From the NCBI RefSeq assembly GCF_030272615.1, contig NC_081405.1:470564008-470628007 (forward strand): DNA of 64,000 nucleotides, given 5' to 3'. Made by a program: the position numbers and the translations under genes. Below, piece after piece: positions 21,750-34,171 of this stretch. The stretch comes from Cryptomeria japonica. Lineage: Eukaryota; Streptophyta; Pinopsida; Cupressales; Cupressaceae. Position 1 is the stretch's first letter. Every line of letters begins with the position of its first letter. Below the pieces are notes generated by a model, which worked only from the letters and a program-made list of their open reading frames with translations, did not search any database and was not told the DNA's origin.

Positions 21750-23664
21750 AAATGGACTTTATTTTCAATAATTCTATGTGTAGGACAAGTTTTGTGGTTT
21801 TCCAAGTTTGAGAAAAAATGTTAAGAGGTAGATATAGCTGACTGAACTAGTTTTCAAACAATCTCAAAAGATTCAAAGATACACAGGATAGGGTCTGAAA
21901 TAGCCCAGATAACTGACTCAATACTGGTCTGATACAATGATACATAAAAAGACACAGAAGACAATCTTAGGCTGGAAATTGGAAACCATTCAAATGAGGC
22001 CCTTACAATAAAATACCAAAACAAAATCAACAGATAGAGAGTTTGGTAGCACTAGCTCCACTCCACAACACACACTTCTCGAGAATGCTAGTCTCTCTTA
22101 CCCTGAAGATCTAAAGATCTTATCACCAAGGGATTTCTATATCATAATGCAAAGTGCATGAAGGGTATCTATGGGATATGATTCACACTCCCAAAATCAC
22201 TGAATGTAGGGTTTTGGGGTACTAGGTTGGTTCTTATTGCAAACCTTCGAAGGGTCCCAATCCAATGATGGATTCTCAGAGCAAGCCACTTAAGACTTTA
22301 GTTGAGCTTATCGATGCAGGAAAGGCCCCCACATACATCAAATTCACTCAACACTCTAGCCACCTGACCAGTATGCTTATATAATGGCTCAAAAAACTTG
22401 CTTGAGAGTACAGTGGGAGAGATGATATCCCTAATGCATCCCAATTCGAAGTACCTCTGTGGGGTGATGAAATCCCTAGTCAAAGATACCCCTCTCTACT
22501 TGAAATAAAATAAAATTGAGCATCGTTGTCACCTTCTCCCTTTCTCCCAAGACCCTGAAGGTGGGTGGAAAGATACTTAATGCAATAGTAGGTCCACCCC
22601 CAAAATGATAAAAGTTCTTTCATTTAAGAAAATCAAATGTGAGTTAATCTATGTGTAGCTTGATTCACATTCATTTTAAAGCCCAAATTGAGGTGTTGAA
22701 TACACATGTGCATGTCAATTTTAAACACCAAACTAAAATGTGAAGGCATGCATGTCAATTTTAATCATTGTTAATTTTAAACCCAAACTAAAGTGTGAGA
22801 GCATGAGTATTTATGATCTAATGCTAATCCGATCTTCTATATAAATTTGCCACAGGCTACAAGTAGAAGATTAGTAACCAAATAAAATCCACAGAAAACA
22901 GAGAACCCAATTATGACAGAAATGAATGCATGATGATACCTGCATGATTGCGTGACCCTGCATAGGTGATTTGATGATTTTGTTAGAGCGATTGCATGAT
23001 CCATATACAAACAACACAAAAAATAAAAATTGAAGCTAATTTTGTTCAGAAACCTACAAAACAGATTGTGAGGCTCTAGCAAGGTCTCTCATCATCCATT
23101 CAATGTTAATCAAATCATATTTCACCCTATATGAGAGAACTAAGCTATTGTATCTGTCAATGGCTAGTTGGTCTTCTAGATCTTGTATCTTCTTTTCCTC
23201 TTTGAGAATTTGCTTTGGCGCGTGGCTTTTCTTCTTTGCTCCTTTGTCCTCCTCGTACCTGAAATTCTGAATTGGACCTTACATGCCATAAACTATCATA
23301 ACAAAAACATGCAATAAAAATAATATGTTTCTAGATTTACCCAATTTCATGCAGAATTACACAGACCAGAGAACATAAAAGAAATAAGAACAAGAATATC
23401 AAAACAACAATATTCCTAATGAATGTGTGATCCTGTGTAGGCGATTGCGTAATCTTGTAAGGGCGTTTGCGTGATGGGTTCCACATGAATGCGTAACCCT
23501 AACTACTTGATTGCATAGTCCTGTCTATGTGATTGTGTGATGATGTAAACACGATTGCATGACGAATAGATCTACTTTGAAATCCATGCAAAACCTACAA
23601 AAAAGGAAAAAATCCGTATGATCTGCAAAATAACATAGAAAATAGAGAAGGTTAATTAGCTGTT
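21750..23664 (-). other. Leader region of the nested Tat-like element
   Basis: A 1.9-kb stretch between the primer site and gag-like ORF. 22060-22500 is richer in GC and in paired-looking segments than its surroundings. 22920-23530 repeats gcatgattgcgtga/gattgcgtaatc-like motifs (gcgtgaccctgcataggtgattt, gtgatcctgtgtaggcgattgcg, gcgtaaccctaactacttgattgc), a loose tandem array. No ORF is supported. Confidence 0.5.
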
Positions 23665-23686
23665 GTTCACATCGGGTTTGCCAAAA
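23665..23686 (-). promoter_or_regulatory. Primer binding site of the nested element
   Basis: On the minus strand, TTTTGGCAAACCCGATGTGAA directly follows the 5' LTR end AACACA. It has the TTTTGGC start seen in the primer sites of the outer element (TTTTTGGTGCCCACGG) and of the one at 39758 (TTTTGGCACCCACC). The tRNA used is not identified. Confidence 0.7.
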
Positions 23687-24898
23687 TGTGTTATGCTCAA
23701 ATTTGTCATTGCTAAATAGGAAATAAGGAAAATCATGAATCCCTTAACTATCTAAGGAATTCAAACACAAACCAATGAAATAGATGCAAAATAGACTAAA
23801 ATTAAACAATGTAAAACTCCCTATTGTGCATCATGGTTTCCATTGTTCATCTCCTCTTTGTGGTATGGTGGCTCTCAGATATCATGCTAGCAACCTACAA
23901 ATGACACAAAGATTCAAAGTTCATGATTGTTGAAAATGGAGATTGAATGCTCAATTTATAGATAATTGGAGAGGATTGATTGAAAGGTAAAACAAATTGA
24001 TCAAGAGGTGGAACTCAGGTGAGCTCACATACTAATTGATAGTTGAACTGCTGATTTGGAGGTGAAACATAATAGATTGAATAGATTAAATGAGTTAACT
24101 AATTGAGAAAAATCTATTTGAAGGAAGAAAAAGAATGATTGGAGGATAATTGATTGATGACAAAGAAAGCTTTATTTAGAAAAAGCTAACTAGAAGATGA
24201 AAATAGAGATTGGAGAGATAAATGATTTAATAAATTAATTAATAGAATTAATTAATTTAGCATGTGCTTGCACTTTGACTTAGATTTTCAATTTAATCTT
24301 TGCATGAGATTTATTCAAATAATTAAATTTATTTTAAATTCAATTTATTATTTGAATATATTTAGAACTTGACTTTGATTTTTGAAATCATGCACATGTG
24401 ATTGAATTTAGAAGAAATTAGAAGAATTTGAAATTAAAATGAAATTAGAATTTGGGGATTTGGAAATGGAATTAGAAGAATTAATTATCTAATTAAATAA
24501 TTTAAAGAAACTATTTAATTATTTTAGAAATGGAATTTAATTAAATAATAAAGATTATTTAAATTAAAGGATTAAATCATAATTAATTAAATAATTAATA
24601 TTTAGAAAAGGGTTAATGATTAATTGATTAGAGATAGAAATTGAAAATATAATTTATTTAAATAATAAAGATTATTTAAATTGGGGAATTAATCAAAATT
24701 AATTAAATAATAAATATTTAATTAATATTAGAAAATGGTTAAAATAATTAAATAATGATAGAATAATTAGTAAGATGATAAGGAAATATGAAATTAGAAG
24801 AATAAGAATAATTAACTTAATTAAATAATTAAATAATTATTTAACTAATTAGACAAATAATTAGTACATGATCAATGAGACATTTTTAGGTGTCTACA
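23687..24898 (-). repeat. 5' LTR of the nested Tat-like element
   Basis: 1212 bp, end-to-end match to 9069-10286, with the same TGTGTTATGCTC and GGTGTCTACA ends on the plus strand. AT palindromes fill 24230-24860. Confidence 0.9.
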
Positions 24899-24903
24899 TA
24901 TTC

Positions 24904-26480
24904 AATATCAAATTTTGTAAGAACCATGACCCATTTAGCCAATCTCCTTGTCGGTGTTGCTTTGCTAAGAAGGTATTTGAGTAGATCAATCTTAGCCACC
25001 AGCTTGATAGAATGTGCTAGCATGTAGTGTCTTAATTTGTGTGATGCAAAGACCAATGCTAAACAATCTTTTTCTATAATAGTATAGTTCATCTTATAGG
25101 ACACCAAGGTCATGCTGATATAATATATAGCTCTTTCCTTTTTATTCTCATCCTGTTGTGCCAAAAGTGCCCCCAGTGATGTATCAGTAGCTGATATGTA
25201 GAGAATCAAGGGCTTGCCTTGAATTGGTGGCATCGATATAGGTGGATTAGAAAGATACGTTGTTCATAATCTTTATCCTAGTTGTATGTAACTCCTTTCC
25301 GTAATGCCTTTGTGAATGGTTGAGCCTTATCTGCTAGCTGAGAGATGAAGTGTATTATTGATTGGAGATGCCCTTGTAAACTTCTCATTTGACTGACATT
25401 CTTTGGAGGTGGCATTTCCATGATAGCCTTAAGTTTTTTTGGATCCACTTCAATTCCTTTCGCTAAAATAATATATGCTAGGAGCTTACTAGATGTAACC
25501 CCAAATTCACATTTCTTAGGATTTAATTTGAATTTGAATTTTTCCATCCTGTCTAATATTGGACCTAGTTTTGATAGATGTGTTGATCTTTTCATAGATT
25601 TAACTAGAGTATCATCAACATAATCCTCCATGTTTTTGTGCATCATATCATGAAAAATTGTTGTTACAACTCTTTGATAAGTAGCACCTGCATTCTTTAA
25701 ACCAAAGGGCATTATATTCCAGCATAAGGTTCCCCATGCACAAGTGAATGTTGTTTTCTCTTTATCCTCAGGTGCAATTTTGATCTGATTGTATCCAGAA
25801 AAACCATCCATTAAAGATTACTTTTCATAGCCAGTAGTCATGTCCATGATCATGTCTATGTTGGGTAGTGAAAAATCATCTTTTGGACAAGCTTTGTTTA
25901 AATCTTTGAAATCTATGCAAACACATATTGACTTGCCAAGTTTGGAAATAGGTACAATATTAGATATCCATTCGACATAATCAATTTCTCTAATGAATCT
26001 AGCTTTTAGTAATTTTTCTAGCTCAGCCTTAACAAGTATTGCAACATGAGGATGCATTTTTTAGAGTTTTTACTTAACAAGTTTAACTCTAGGAGTGATA
26101 GAGAGATGATACATTATGAGGCTAGGATCCAGACCTAGCGTATCAGCATATGTCCATACAAAATTGATCTTCTTTTCCATGAAGAAATCAACAAATTCTT
26201 TTAGTTCTTTGACTGACAAGGATTGAGCTACATGTATGGTGTGTTGAGCTTCCTCTGTTCCAATTTTTACTAGCTGTGTAGGTTCAATTAGCACTGATGA
26301 TCGCTCTTGAAAGTGATCAGGCAAAATGTCAAGTATCTCACCTTCAGACACCTCAAAGAGGTTTTCACCGTTAGGTACATCCTTTATTTTTACTAATTTT
26401 GATTCTGACACCTCCATAGTGTGGTTTTCGCCATCAAAATATTTCTTTTTCTTTTTTTGATTTTTGTGACTAAGATACAT
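24904..26480 (-). pseudogene. Tat pol: reverse transcriptase and first RNase H
   Basis: The minus strand from 26480 reads a pre-RT linker, then RT fragments (VKAELEKLLKARFIREIDY, VCIDFKDLNKACPKDDFSLP, MDGFSGYNQIKIAPEDKEKT, then TFTCAWGTLCWNIMPFGLKNAGATYQ). The catalytic YVDD is at 25611-25622, followed by FKLNPKKCEFGV. RNase H follows (SATDTSLGALLAQ, ERAIYYIS, IEKDCLALVFA, LRHYMLAHSI, KWVMVLTKFDIEYV), running straight into the nested LTR at 24898. Stops near 26060, 25812 and 25240 separate the pieces. The residues kept are those of an active Tat RT, so death came by stops and insertion. Confidence 0.92.
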
Positions 26481-28133
26481 GACATTTGTTGTTGTCTATT
26501 ATCACATTTTTTACTGGTGGAAGAGTCCATTTGTTCAACTACATTAAGATAATAGGCTAATGTATAGTCATTGGCAAAGGTAGGTATATTCAAAGGTTTA
26601 TCTTGGAGAGTACAGTCGATAAGCTCAAGATGTATCGGTGATAAAGATTTAATAAGTTCAAGGGAATTCATGGTATTATCATCACAACCTCATACCAACA
26701 ACTTGAGTTCTAGAAGACTACCTTGCGTAAGCATCTCGAGACTAAGAAGAGTTATAACAAAATTATCAAAGTTTACGTTAGTATTTAGGGAACGTAACCC
26801 AACAGACCTACCACTAGCACCATCCTCTACTTCAGACTGGACTACATATCATGGTTTGACAATAATAGGTTCAGCAAATAGAGTTTTGACATTCATGACA
26901 AAGTAGTCATAGTTTGGTGTCAAGTATGTAATGTCATAAATAAAGCTTATGTCCGAGTGACCAGAGTCAGAAGATGAAGCCTCTGACTCTTCTTCAAGTG
27001 GCTTAGTGAAAGTATATATAGTATCACTATCTACATCTTTGATGCTACAAGTTCCTTCATGATTTGGTTCAATGATCACTTGTAGTTGACATAACCTTGA
27101 TGACTCTATTAATCTCTGTCATCTTTTCCATTCAGCTTCCTCTGGACTAATGACTGGCCCTACTTCTGTAGCCTCCAATTCTTCATTTGTAGTCCCATAC
27201 CTATTTTTCTCTATCTCATTAGAGGTAAATCTAGTAGGTGAAGAATTTTCTTGTGTTCTTTCTTCTTTTAGTTGTTGTTCATAGTCTTCTTGTCTTTTTA
27301 GTCTAATTTCCTCTATTTCCTTTTGTAGTTTAAGCGCACTATCTCTTGTTCTTCATCTATGATATCACTAGGTTCTTCAAGAGTTTATTCAGTAGATATA
27401 TCTGATAGAGGCTTTGGATCCCATTCATACTCATTTGAGTCCATTTCTAAATCATCTACTTGCATTCTACCTGTGTATGTGACCAGAACGTTCAGTGGTG
27501 CAAACAACTCTTTAATTCTTTCCATTTCTTTTCTCATATCTTCCGGGATTTCTACTCCCTGTAGTGTTATTTCTGATGCAGTTGGAACTTGATTACAAGA
27601 TGTTTCTTCTCTCTTGATTGCTAATTCTTCTTTTTGTTTTTTATACTCTTCTTGAGTTTGTTGAGTATTTACTTCCTGTGATGTTGAAGGTAGTATCTTT
27701 TTCATCCACTTAGACTGATGATGAGAAGTATGTTTTTGATTTGATGACTCCTCTAAATGGTATCCAAGTCCAACTTTATCATTTGTAGACTTAGTTTGTA
27801 GCTGAATAGGTTCAACAATACCTTCTTGACACTTTCCCACATGACCGATGCCTGAATATCCTTTGCGTTGAATCATCTTATAGCCTTGACCATATTGTTT
27901 AGGGGAAATCTCACAGTGTTGCGCTTCTTTGTTTTCACTATCTTCTTTGAAAATCCATTTGAGAACAACCTCCTCTTTTGTTTCATTTGCAAGGGAAGTA
28001 GAGGACTGTAGTTGAATTTTTTGGCTTCATAGCCTCTGATGGTTTTCCAGACTATCTTGGTGATGGAGGAAGAGAAATTAGTGAAAGTGCAGTCTATCTT
28101 GTATCCATCCATGCAAGTATCTATGATTTTCAA
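26481..28133 (-). pseudogene. Tat polyprotein linker between protease and RT
   Basis: A charged, low-complexity region broken into several frames: 27873-28133 (DTCMDGYKIDCTF, VKTKKRNTVRFPLNNMV), 27385-27876 (IQRKGYSGIGHVGKCQEGI and a Glu/Lys/Gln-rich part with GVEIPEDMRKEMERIKELF), and 26849-27079 (NHEGTCSIKDVDSDTIYTF). Such segments between protease and RT are usual in Tat elements. GIGHVG is reminiscent of the glycine-rich patch there. No enzymatic domain is seen. Confidence 0.65.
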
Positions 28134-28620
28134 TTAATTTTCTAAATCTTTCATCAAAGTTTCTGAACTTTTAGCTGCATAGGTTGCTCTGTTATGAGGA
28201 ACAAAGGTATCAGTACACTGTTTTAATGCACTAAAGGTGTAACTTGTATTAGCAGGAATACTGACTTCAACTCTATTATAAGGAAATTTCAAGCACTGAT
28301 GATAGGTAGATGGTACTGCTTGCATTTTGTGAATCCATGGCCTACCCAACAAGATATTGTATGAAAGAGGAAGGTCAAGCACTTGGAAAACAACATCTCT
28401 CTCCAAAGGTCCTACCCTGATTAGTAATAGTACCATACCTTTAGAGGTTCTTTCTTCTTCATCACAAGCTTTGATTGTTATTTTCTTTGTTGGATCAATG
28501 ACATGTTTAGAAAATCCCAACTATGTCAATAAACTGTAGGTACAAATATTCAACCCACCGCCTCCATCTATCAAAACATGTTTGACTCAATGTTTATGGA
28601 TCATAGCTTCAATGTGTAAT
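28134..28620 (-). pseudogene. Tat aspartic protease region
   Basis: On the minus strand about 28590-28520, HVLIDGGGGLNICTYSLL carries the active-site DGG of the Ty3-type protease. After a TAG, 28520-28134 continues GFSKHVIDPTKKITIKA, ERDVVFQVLDLPLSYNILLGRPWIHKM and AVPSTYHQCLKFPYN. The LLGRPWIH...AVPSTYHQ signature is typical of Tat/Athila polyproteins. It would release gag and pol proteins in the particle. Confidence 0.85.
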
Positions 28621-28826
28621 GGTTGGTTATGTGGGTGATTCAATTAATTGTCATCTTCTTTAGAGAAGGTGTAGTAATAAGGCAAAGTTAGGTGACCCAC
28701 CATAGATTGAAACCGATCTACATCTAAATCTTTGGGGACACTAGTAGTGAGAAAAGATTTGTCCAGGATCTCTCTATGAGTAGAAGAGATCTTAAGCAGT
28801 TCAAAAATGGTGATGGTTCATTTTAA

Positions 28827-30273
28827 TTATTCGACAATGTTGTAACCAGGAGAGGATGATGAAGCCAACTTCTTAGATTTAGTCGTGATCATATCTGATT
28901 GTCTATTTGAAGAAGTTGGTAGGTTTGATGTTGTTTGATCAGGAGTCAAGGAACTAGCTCCTTTTAGAGTAACCTTCTTTTGAGCATGGGTTACAACATT
29001 TGTAGTTTGTGTTTTATGTTGTTTATCTTTGAATATGATCACATTGCAATACTCAGATTGGGAAGGTTCAATCATGTTGATCACATTGTCATTGTTAGCA
29101 TAGGTGTAATTGAGTTTGGCACCTCCCTTGGATTTTGAGGAATCACCTTGTTCATAAGTAGGCAAGGGATCTTTAAAAGCTTTGTGATCAACATTAGTCG
29201 TGTGATTTCCAAGCATCGGTGAGGTCTTGAATCTCTTGTTTGAGTTTCATGCAGTTGTTTGTTGCATGACCCTTGTTTCGATGATATTCACAGTACTATT
29301 TTTCCCTCCACCATTTGGGTTTAACTTTTGGATCATATGGTCTAGAGTTGTCTGGCAATGTTATCAGATCATTTGTCAATAAATTCTTAAGAGCTAATTC
29401 ATATGATTCCTCCAAAGGAGTGAAATCACATTTAGGCTTTGAAAGCCAAGGTTTCTCTTTAAACCACTCTTTTGATTTCTTCAAAGGGTTTTCCACCATA
29501 GATTTAGCTGCTTCGAGAGCTTGTGTGCCACTAGCTAGATTAAATATTGTGGGTTTTGATTTTGGTTTAACAGTGTCCACCACTCCATCATTAACAATGT
29601 TTCTGTTGTTATCTTTTCCATATTTCCAGTATTTATTCTTCTCTTTGGAACTAGAACCTTGTTGTGTTTCTTTCCAAAGTGATATATATCCATTCTTTAT
29701 AAGCACATCTTCCATTATGAGGGCACTATCTACCATTTTGTTGAATGAATGGTACACTTGCATTTGGATGTTATATTTCAATTCAAGGATCAGGTTATTG
29801 ACAAAAATGTCCATCTTCTTAGAATCTAGAATAGGCCATGAATATCTAGAGAACATCTTTCTCCAACGTTGAAGAAAAGTGAGAAAAGGTTCTCTAGTTT
29901 TCTGTTTGGTATTGCAAAGCTTGATCATAGTGACTGTACGATGAATGTTATAGGATTATTGTTGGAGAAACAATTTGATTAATTCCTTAAAAGTTTTAAT
30001 TCCCATAGGTAGGCTTGAAAACCATTCCATAGCTTGTCCTCCTAAACTCCTCGGGAAAAGGCGCATGAGTTATGTTTGTTCGTGGATGAACTCCATACAT
30101 AAAACCCAAAATTCTCTGACATGGTCTTGAGGATCTACATTACTGTCATATTTGTCAAACTTAGGAATCTCCACTCTTGAAGGAAATGGAGGCATGTGAA
30201 GGTTTTTGTCAAATGGGAATGGGTAGATCATGTCTAAAGAATATTGTTTAGATGATTTATCCTTGTTTTTCAT
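28827..30273 (-). pseudogene. Tat gag
   Basis: Starts MKNKDKSSKQYSL at 30273, then the retrotransposon gag core (PSRVEIPKFDKYDSNVDPQDHV; AMEWFSSLP; EPFLTFLQRWRKMFSRY; MVDSALIMEDVL). The C-terminal KPKWWREK-stop is followed by the knuckle YCEYHRNKGHATNNC, a CX2HX4HX4C variant common in Tat/Athila gag, and by a low-complexity tail (28827-29216). Stops lie near 30070, 29940 and 29295. A long plus-strand frame at 29315-29872 is its antisense shadow. Confidence 0.85.
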
Positions 30274-32884
30274 TTATGTGATTTTAGTGTGTAATGCTTG
30301 CAATTGTTTGTTCACCAGTGCTAAGAGTGTCTCTTCCTCTTTAGTGATAAGGTTTTCAATGTTATAATCAATAGGAAGTTTAGCACCTTGTTTTGCTAGC
30401 TCTAGAAAATAATCTTCTTTTTCTCTAGCCATGATAATCTTCATCATTTTTCGGAAATCTTTATCCTTTTGATAGCTATTTATAATAGCTTTGTAGGTTT
30501 GTAGGCTTCATACTTGCTAGATGAGGAATCACTGTCATTAGCATGGGTGTTGATATTGTCATAAGTATCATGTTTAGTAGCTTCTCTTTCTTTCCTTTCT
30601 CTAGACATGGTGGGAGATAAGGGTTGGTCGAAAATTGGTATATTTGCCGATGAAGGTTTATTAGAGATGAGGTCCTCTACAAAGAATGGATTATCTTGTA
30701 ATGAAAAGGATGATCATTTACCTTTGGCAGCTTTCTTATGAGAACTTCTGGTTTGAGCAAGAATTTATGACTGATGTGACTAAGAACTAAATGTGATGCA
30801 GAAGTCCAGATCAAATTGAAGGTAGTTGTTCTTTTGACATAGTGATTGAGAAAAGTGACTAAGACTTAGTCTGGTTTCAAGAATGATCTATCCTATATAA
30901 GACGTGATCTAAGTAACTAAGTTTGATTTGAGAGAAGTGACTAAGACTCTTTCTGGTTTCAGGAATGATCTATCTTGTATAAGATGTGATATAAGTAACT
31001 TAAGTTTGATAAGTAGTTGATTGAACTAGCTGAAAGATGATTGACAAAATCATGCAACACAATGGCAGGGGTACACTATCAAGATTGTTTGTGTGCAAAA
31101 TTATGATGACCAGATTTATGCTCATTGTAGACTGATTAGGCAAGTATGACTATTTTGGAAAAGTGTGTAGACAGACAAGTTTTTAGACTGACAAAATTAG
31201 GAATTCGTACGATAAAGTTTTCAAACCCAGACAAAAATTTAACAATTCTCAGATGACACAAGTAGTTTCTCGTACGAGTTGCTGCCTATACTCGCATGAT
31301 AGTTTAGTGTTCTCCAGATGATATCTGATGAGGAATATGATTATTTGTACGACAATATACTAAAGGCCAGATGATAATTCTCTAGGAATAAAACAACAAT
31401 TTTGTAGACCCGAATGATAATTTTGACAAGACTAGACAATAAACTGATAGGACCAATTAAGACTCATACAACAATAGGTATATAACCAGACATTAATTCA
31501 GTAGACTCATATGACAATGGACTAGACAAAGACAAGATTCTGACACAGACAAAGTTATGATGATTGACAAAGACTAGTTTTTGACACATACAAAGTTTTT
31601 TTATGACTGATAGAGACTAGTTTTTGACATGGACAAAGTTTTGATGACTAATTTTTTGATGTTGTTTGATTGTTTTATCTAGTTTCAATATTTCAGTTTC
31701 AGTTTCAAGGATGAAAACATAGAAAACACGTAAGATGTATAATGACTTCAAGCACAACACACTAACCCTACGGAAGTTGGCTTAGAGAATAAAACCTTTG
31801 CTTGCAAACTCAGGTACACACCCAATAGCTAATCAGAATACAACCATTGAGTCTCATGCAATGGATTCTCAACACTATATTAGCCAACTCCAAATGCTAA
31901 TCGGGGCACGAAATGGCAAGTATCTTGGGAGAGTTACTATCTCTCTTGCACAAAGATTATCCCCTTTTTGAATGTGAATTGGGTAGCCTCTATCTTATAG
32001 TTCTTAGTCAAGAATTCCATTTGAAATTACCCCTTGAAGTCACGCAAGAATGATTGAGGCCTATAGCCTGACAAGGTACCAAAACAAGTTGTAGTCAAGT
32101 AAACATGATTGAGACCGTGAGGCCCTACAAAATGTTCGATATGAGAGATCTCAAAGAGAAAAATCAAATAATCTCGTCCTCTGAGACTTTAATCACCAAA
32201 GGCCTATTTATTATAGTGAGTTGGAATGCTCAGGTCCAACTATACTCACTTGGGTCATTCTCATAGGGTGATTACTTTTTCCCACTGTGACAGGCCCGCT
32301 AAAGGTACACAAATCTAAAATTTAGAAAAAGCTTGGAGGGTCTAGATTTTTGATTGTTTGTGCACACAAGAGAATACTCTCCTACCTCTTAGATTTTTCT
32401 GAAAACACAAAAGACAGATTTGTTCATTAACCAGATAGAAATTTAAGTGCCTAAAAATAAATTTAAAGAATACATGATGTTCAGTTGAATCTCCTTAGGC
32501 AACCTGCAAAAAAATGAATCATTAGTCATATTGTTTTTGTGTAACATGCATGTTCTTCGACAAACATTCTGCAAAAACTGGTTAGGCTATCAAAATCTCT
32601 CAGGCAAACTGACAACAAGCCAGGGTAAGCATTAGTACCAAAAAAATTCAACAAGAAAAACCCTAAAAATGCAGTCTGTTTTAATACCAAAACCAGAATA
32701 CCGTACGAGTATTCTCACCGAGTCGTATGATAATTTGTGATGGACTGTACGATACATGCAGTTTGTCGTTCAGTCCTCTATGAAAACTTGTATGAGTTTT
32801 TGCATAAAATGTATGAAAAAAATCCAAAAAATAAATCTGAAAAAATAAAAGTAAGCTAATTTGCGAGGCCGAAAGATGTAGTCT
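30274..32884 (-). other. Tat element 5' leader
   Basis: 2.6 kb without a supported ORF between the primer site and gag. 30840-31020 holds a near-duplicated gaagtgactaagactt...ggtttcaggaatgatctat segment of about 80 bp. 31200-31650 is rich in cagac/gacaaag repeats. 31760-32290 has higher GC and many short pairing segments, as expected for a packaging leader; I could not draw one defined structure. Confidence 0.55.
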
Positions 32885-32909
32885 TCTACCCCACCGTGGG
32901 CACCAAAAA
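32885..32909 (-). promoter_or_regulatory. Primer binding site of the Tat element
   Basis: Minus strand TTTTTGGTGCCCACGGTGGG immediately after the 5' LTR end CACACACA. The TTTGG(C/T)(A/G)CCCAC(C/G)GTGGGG layout is the common primer-site region of plant gypsy elements. Confidence 0.8.
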
Positions 32910-34166
32910 TGTGTGTGTGAAAAGTGGATAAATATTTGCAAGTTGTAAGCCACAACACTTCAATTAAGTCATTGCATGCATGGTTAGACAGATATAATCA
33001 GGAATATAAAAACCATAACAAATCGACCTATTTCCTTCTAAAAGATGTGAGTATAGACTTGCTCTCATATTTGTCTAAGAAATACTAGTGACTAGACTAC
33101 ACCAAGATGAAGGATTTAATGTATATGAGTACAAGAATAAGCTAAATGGTTGCAAGATTAAGCTAGATAAATGAATATTAAGATAAATGAATGAATATTA
33201 AGCTAAATGAATTCAAGCAATCATGATTAAACTAAATATGCAAAAATCTAAACTAAGATGCAATAATCTCAAAGCATAATATCTTCAATGACTCTAGAGC
33301 AACAATTGCACAATAACAATAAATCTCTAGGGTGTTTTGAATGAGAGACAAAGGCTGAATTTATAAAGATTCAAAAGAGAGACCAATGGTAAAGATTGAT
33401 TAGCAATGAGCGGTTGAGATTCCTCAAGAAAAAGCACAATCCTAGTTAATTGAAATAATTGAGAGATCGGATTAAGTTAATCTTGAGATAGATTCCAACT
33501 ATAGCTTGATTGACTGCAATCAGATTATAAGTCTAAGTCTGCATTGGAGATAAAATTAGTTGATTTCATGCACTTGAGATAAAATTTAGTCAATTCCATG
33601 CACCTTTCTTTAATTTGCTCAAGATTTTTAATTAGAAAAAGGATTTTCAATACAACTGAACCTCCTTCCTCAAGAAAAGCTTTGAGTTTTATTTTTAGAG
33701 AAAATGATTAATTCAATTGAATTGCTTTTCTGATTTCTCAAGTTATCTCAATTTTAGAACAATAAATATCTTAAGTTTGATTTCTTCTCTCAATTTAATT
33801 CTTTTCTTTTGTTTTCAATTTAACTCTTTCTTTTGCAGAATAATTCCTCTTTTTGTGATTAATCTTTTTTTGTAAATTAATTCCTCTTTTTGTAATTAAA
33901 TGGCAAATTTATTTATTAATTAAATGTGCTAGGATATTTAATTAAATAAATAGGATAATTGATCAAAATGATTTACCTGGAATGATTTAATTAAATAAAT
34001 AAATATTTAATTAATATAGAGTGATTAACTTTCCATGTAACATTAATGACTAAAAAATTAATTAACTAGGTGCTCAAGGTTGATTAATTGTCTTTGGTTA
34101 GGACCTTGGTGATGTTGTCGAGATTAGGGGCCCATGGTTTAGATGGCCATTTTTAGGGTATTACAC
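32910..34166 (-). repeat. 5' LTR of the Tat element
   Basis: In element orientation it runs from TGTAATACCCTAAAAATGG (34165 leftward) to CTTTTCACACACA. It is about 1.26 kb and the only copy with both ends. Around 33360 it has a minus-strand TTTATAAATT that could be its TATA box; the 3' copy is mutated there. AT-rich palindromes occupy 33880-34030. Confidence 0.8.
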
Positions 34167-34171
34167 GTACT

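Larger units (their letters stand above)
9069..24898 (-). mobile_element. Pol-less Tat-like LTR element nested in the outer pol (minus strand)
   Basis: Two direct LTRs (9069-10286 and 23687-24898) are about 95% alike by eye. The primer site lies at 23665-23686 (TTTTGGCAAACCCGATG on the minus strand) and the polypurine tract TCAAAGAGGGGCAAA at 10287-10301, so it transcribes leftward. The inside contains only a decayed Pro/Gln-rich gag-like ORF; I find no protease, RT, RNase H or integrase. Without the inner insertion (10817-17551) it is about 9.1 kb. It shares its 3' block with the outer Tat element, and its ORF motif and hairpin pair with the element at 38579-47381. It is probably a non-autonomous Tat derivative. 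Confidence 0.85.
1521..34166 (-). mobile_element. Tat-lineage Ty3/gypsy retrotransposon (composite, minus strand)
   Basis: Reading the minus strand: 5' LTR (34166-32910), a primer site TGGTGCCCAC just inside it, leader, gag, protease, RT, RNase H, [nested insertion 24898-9069], second RNase H, integrase, an antisense PMD gene, and the 3' LTR (to 1521). A second, archaeal-like RNase H between the first RNase H and the integrase is the hallmark of the Tat clade. With the nested element removed it is about 16.8 kb, long but usual for Tat elements. Every domain carries stops or frameshifts, so it is dead. The two LTRs resemble each other over about 1.1 kb but differ by many substitutions and indels. 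Confidence 0.85.

Noticed and set aside
29315-29872. 185-codon plus-strand ORF
   Set aside because: Antisense of the Tat gag core; it has no domain and mirrors the gag reading frame.
32681-32958. Two overlapping minus-strand ORFs of 62 and 90 codons
   Set aside because: They cross the LTR end and primer site, so they are chance frames in the leader.
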